This document shows, in pieces, positions 63,970 to 64,000 of a stretch of 64,000 nucleotides of DNA (position 1 is its first letter; every line of letters starts with the position of its first letter). Position numbers and translations under genes: made by a program. The notes under the pieces are model-generated. The model had not been told where the DNA came from, searched no databases, and worked only from the letters and a program-made list of their open reading frames with translations. Source of the DNA: Candidatus Dadabacteria bacterium (GTDB lineage: Bacteria > Desulfobacterota_D > UBA1144 > Nemesobacterales > Nemesobacteraceae); NCBI GenBank assembly GCA_009840385.1, contig VXNX01000013.1:20723-84722 (forward strand), in the 5' to 3' direction.

Positions 63970-64000
63970 TGGGCAAAGAAGGCCAGATACAAGCTTCACG
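63969..64000 (+). CDS. Start of a further gene, running off the window
   Basis: ATG at 63969 overlaps the stop of the response regulator (TAATG) and begins MGKEGQIQASR in an open frame to the edge. Overlap of this kind usually means a coupled partner. After an RsbU-like phosphatase an anti-sigma factor kinase or antagonist would be expected, but too little is visible to say. Confidence 0.45.
   Translation, partial: MGKEGQIQAS

Overview
The window comes from the chromosome of a Gram-negative bacterium. Outer-membrane proteins (a TraT-type lipoprotein, a TonB-dependent receptor, a TolC-family channel, a beta-barrel) occur with sigma-54, a regulatory PTS and housekeeping genes. Most genes use AGA/AGG and ATA codons heavily. 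The order rpoN-hpf-ptsN-hprK-rapZ-EIIA(Man) is the one known from Desulfobacterota-like lineages. A deep-branching relative such as Dadabacteria is possible, but the sequence alone does not settle the phylum.

Layout of the backbone (1-50 kb): traT-like fragment; aspS; sucA-sucB (2-oxoglutarate dehydrogenase E1/E2); topA-recG; ugd plus a sugar-nucleotide epimerase; a YjbQ/DUF1285/AlkD-like run; an alpha-carbonic anhydrase with no visible leader; hemW; a TolC/HlyD/ABC-ATPase efflux operon with no permease; amtB, which looks compositionally foreign; eno-leuC-leuD; a solute-binding lipoprotein; the rpoN-to-EIIA(Man) regulatory cluster, in which hprK carries an in-frame TAA; a HAD phosphatase; a TonB receptor; tRNA-Leu and tRNA-Cys; phzF-like/CoxE-like/MoxR; purU; glnS; redox proteins; and a beta-oxidation operon (acyl-CoA dehydrogenase, 3-hydroxyacyl-CoA dehydrogenase, enoyl-CoA hydratase, thiolase).

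The most unusual part is 50.2-62.5 kb. Codon choice there shifts (more CTG/GCC/CGC) and a degraded IS256-type transposase piece is present. It encodes an MMPL/RND transporter, a LolA-like periplasmic protein and a beta-barrel (an envelope lipid-transport set). Beside these lie an ERG6-like sterol C-24 methyltransferase, an ERG4/ERG24-type sterol reductase, a cytochrome P450 fused behind a GOLPH3/GPP34 domain, and an FAD amine-oxidase-like enzyme. I read this as a sterol-modifying and sterol-trafficking island. Squalene epoxidase and oxidosqualene cyclase are not in the window, so the sterol skeleton must be made elsewhere or acquired from outside.

The island shows regulatory structure. Two good sigma-70-type promoters have perfect palindromes in the -35/-10 spacer, one before the P450 and one before the FAD enzyme. 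A CCAGATTTGA-type element recurs upstream of the beta-barrel, the P450 and a TPR protein gene. The window ends with a response regulator carrying a PP2C/SpoIIE phosphatase output, translationally coupled to a gene that runs off the edge.
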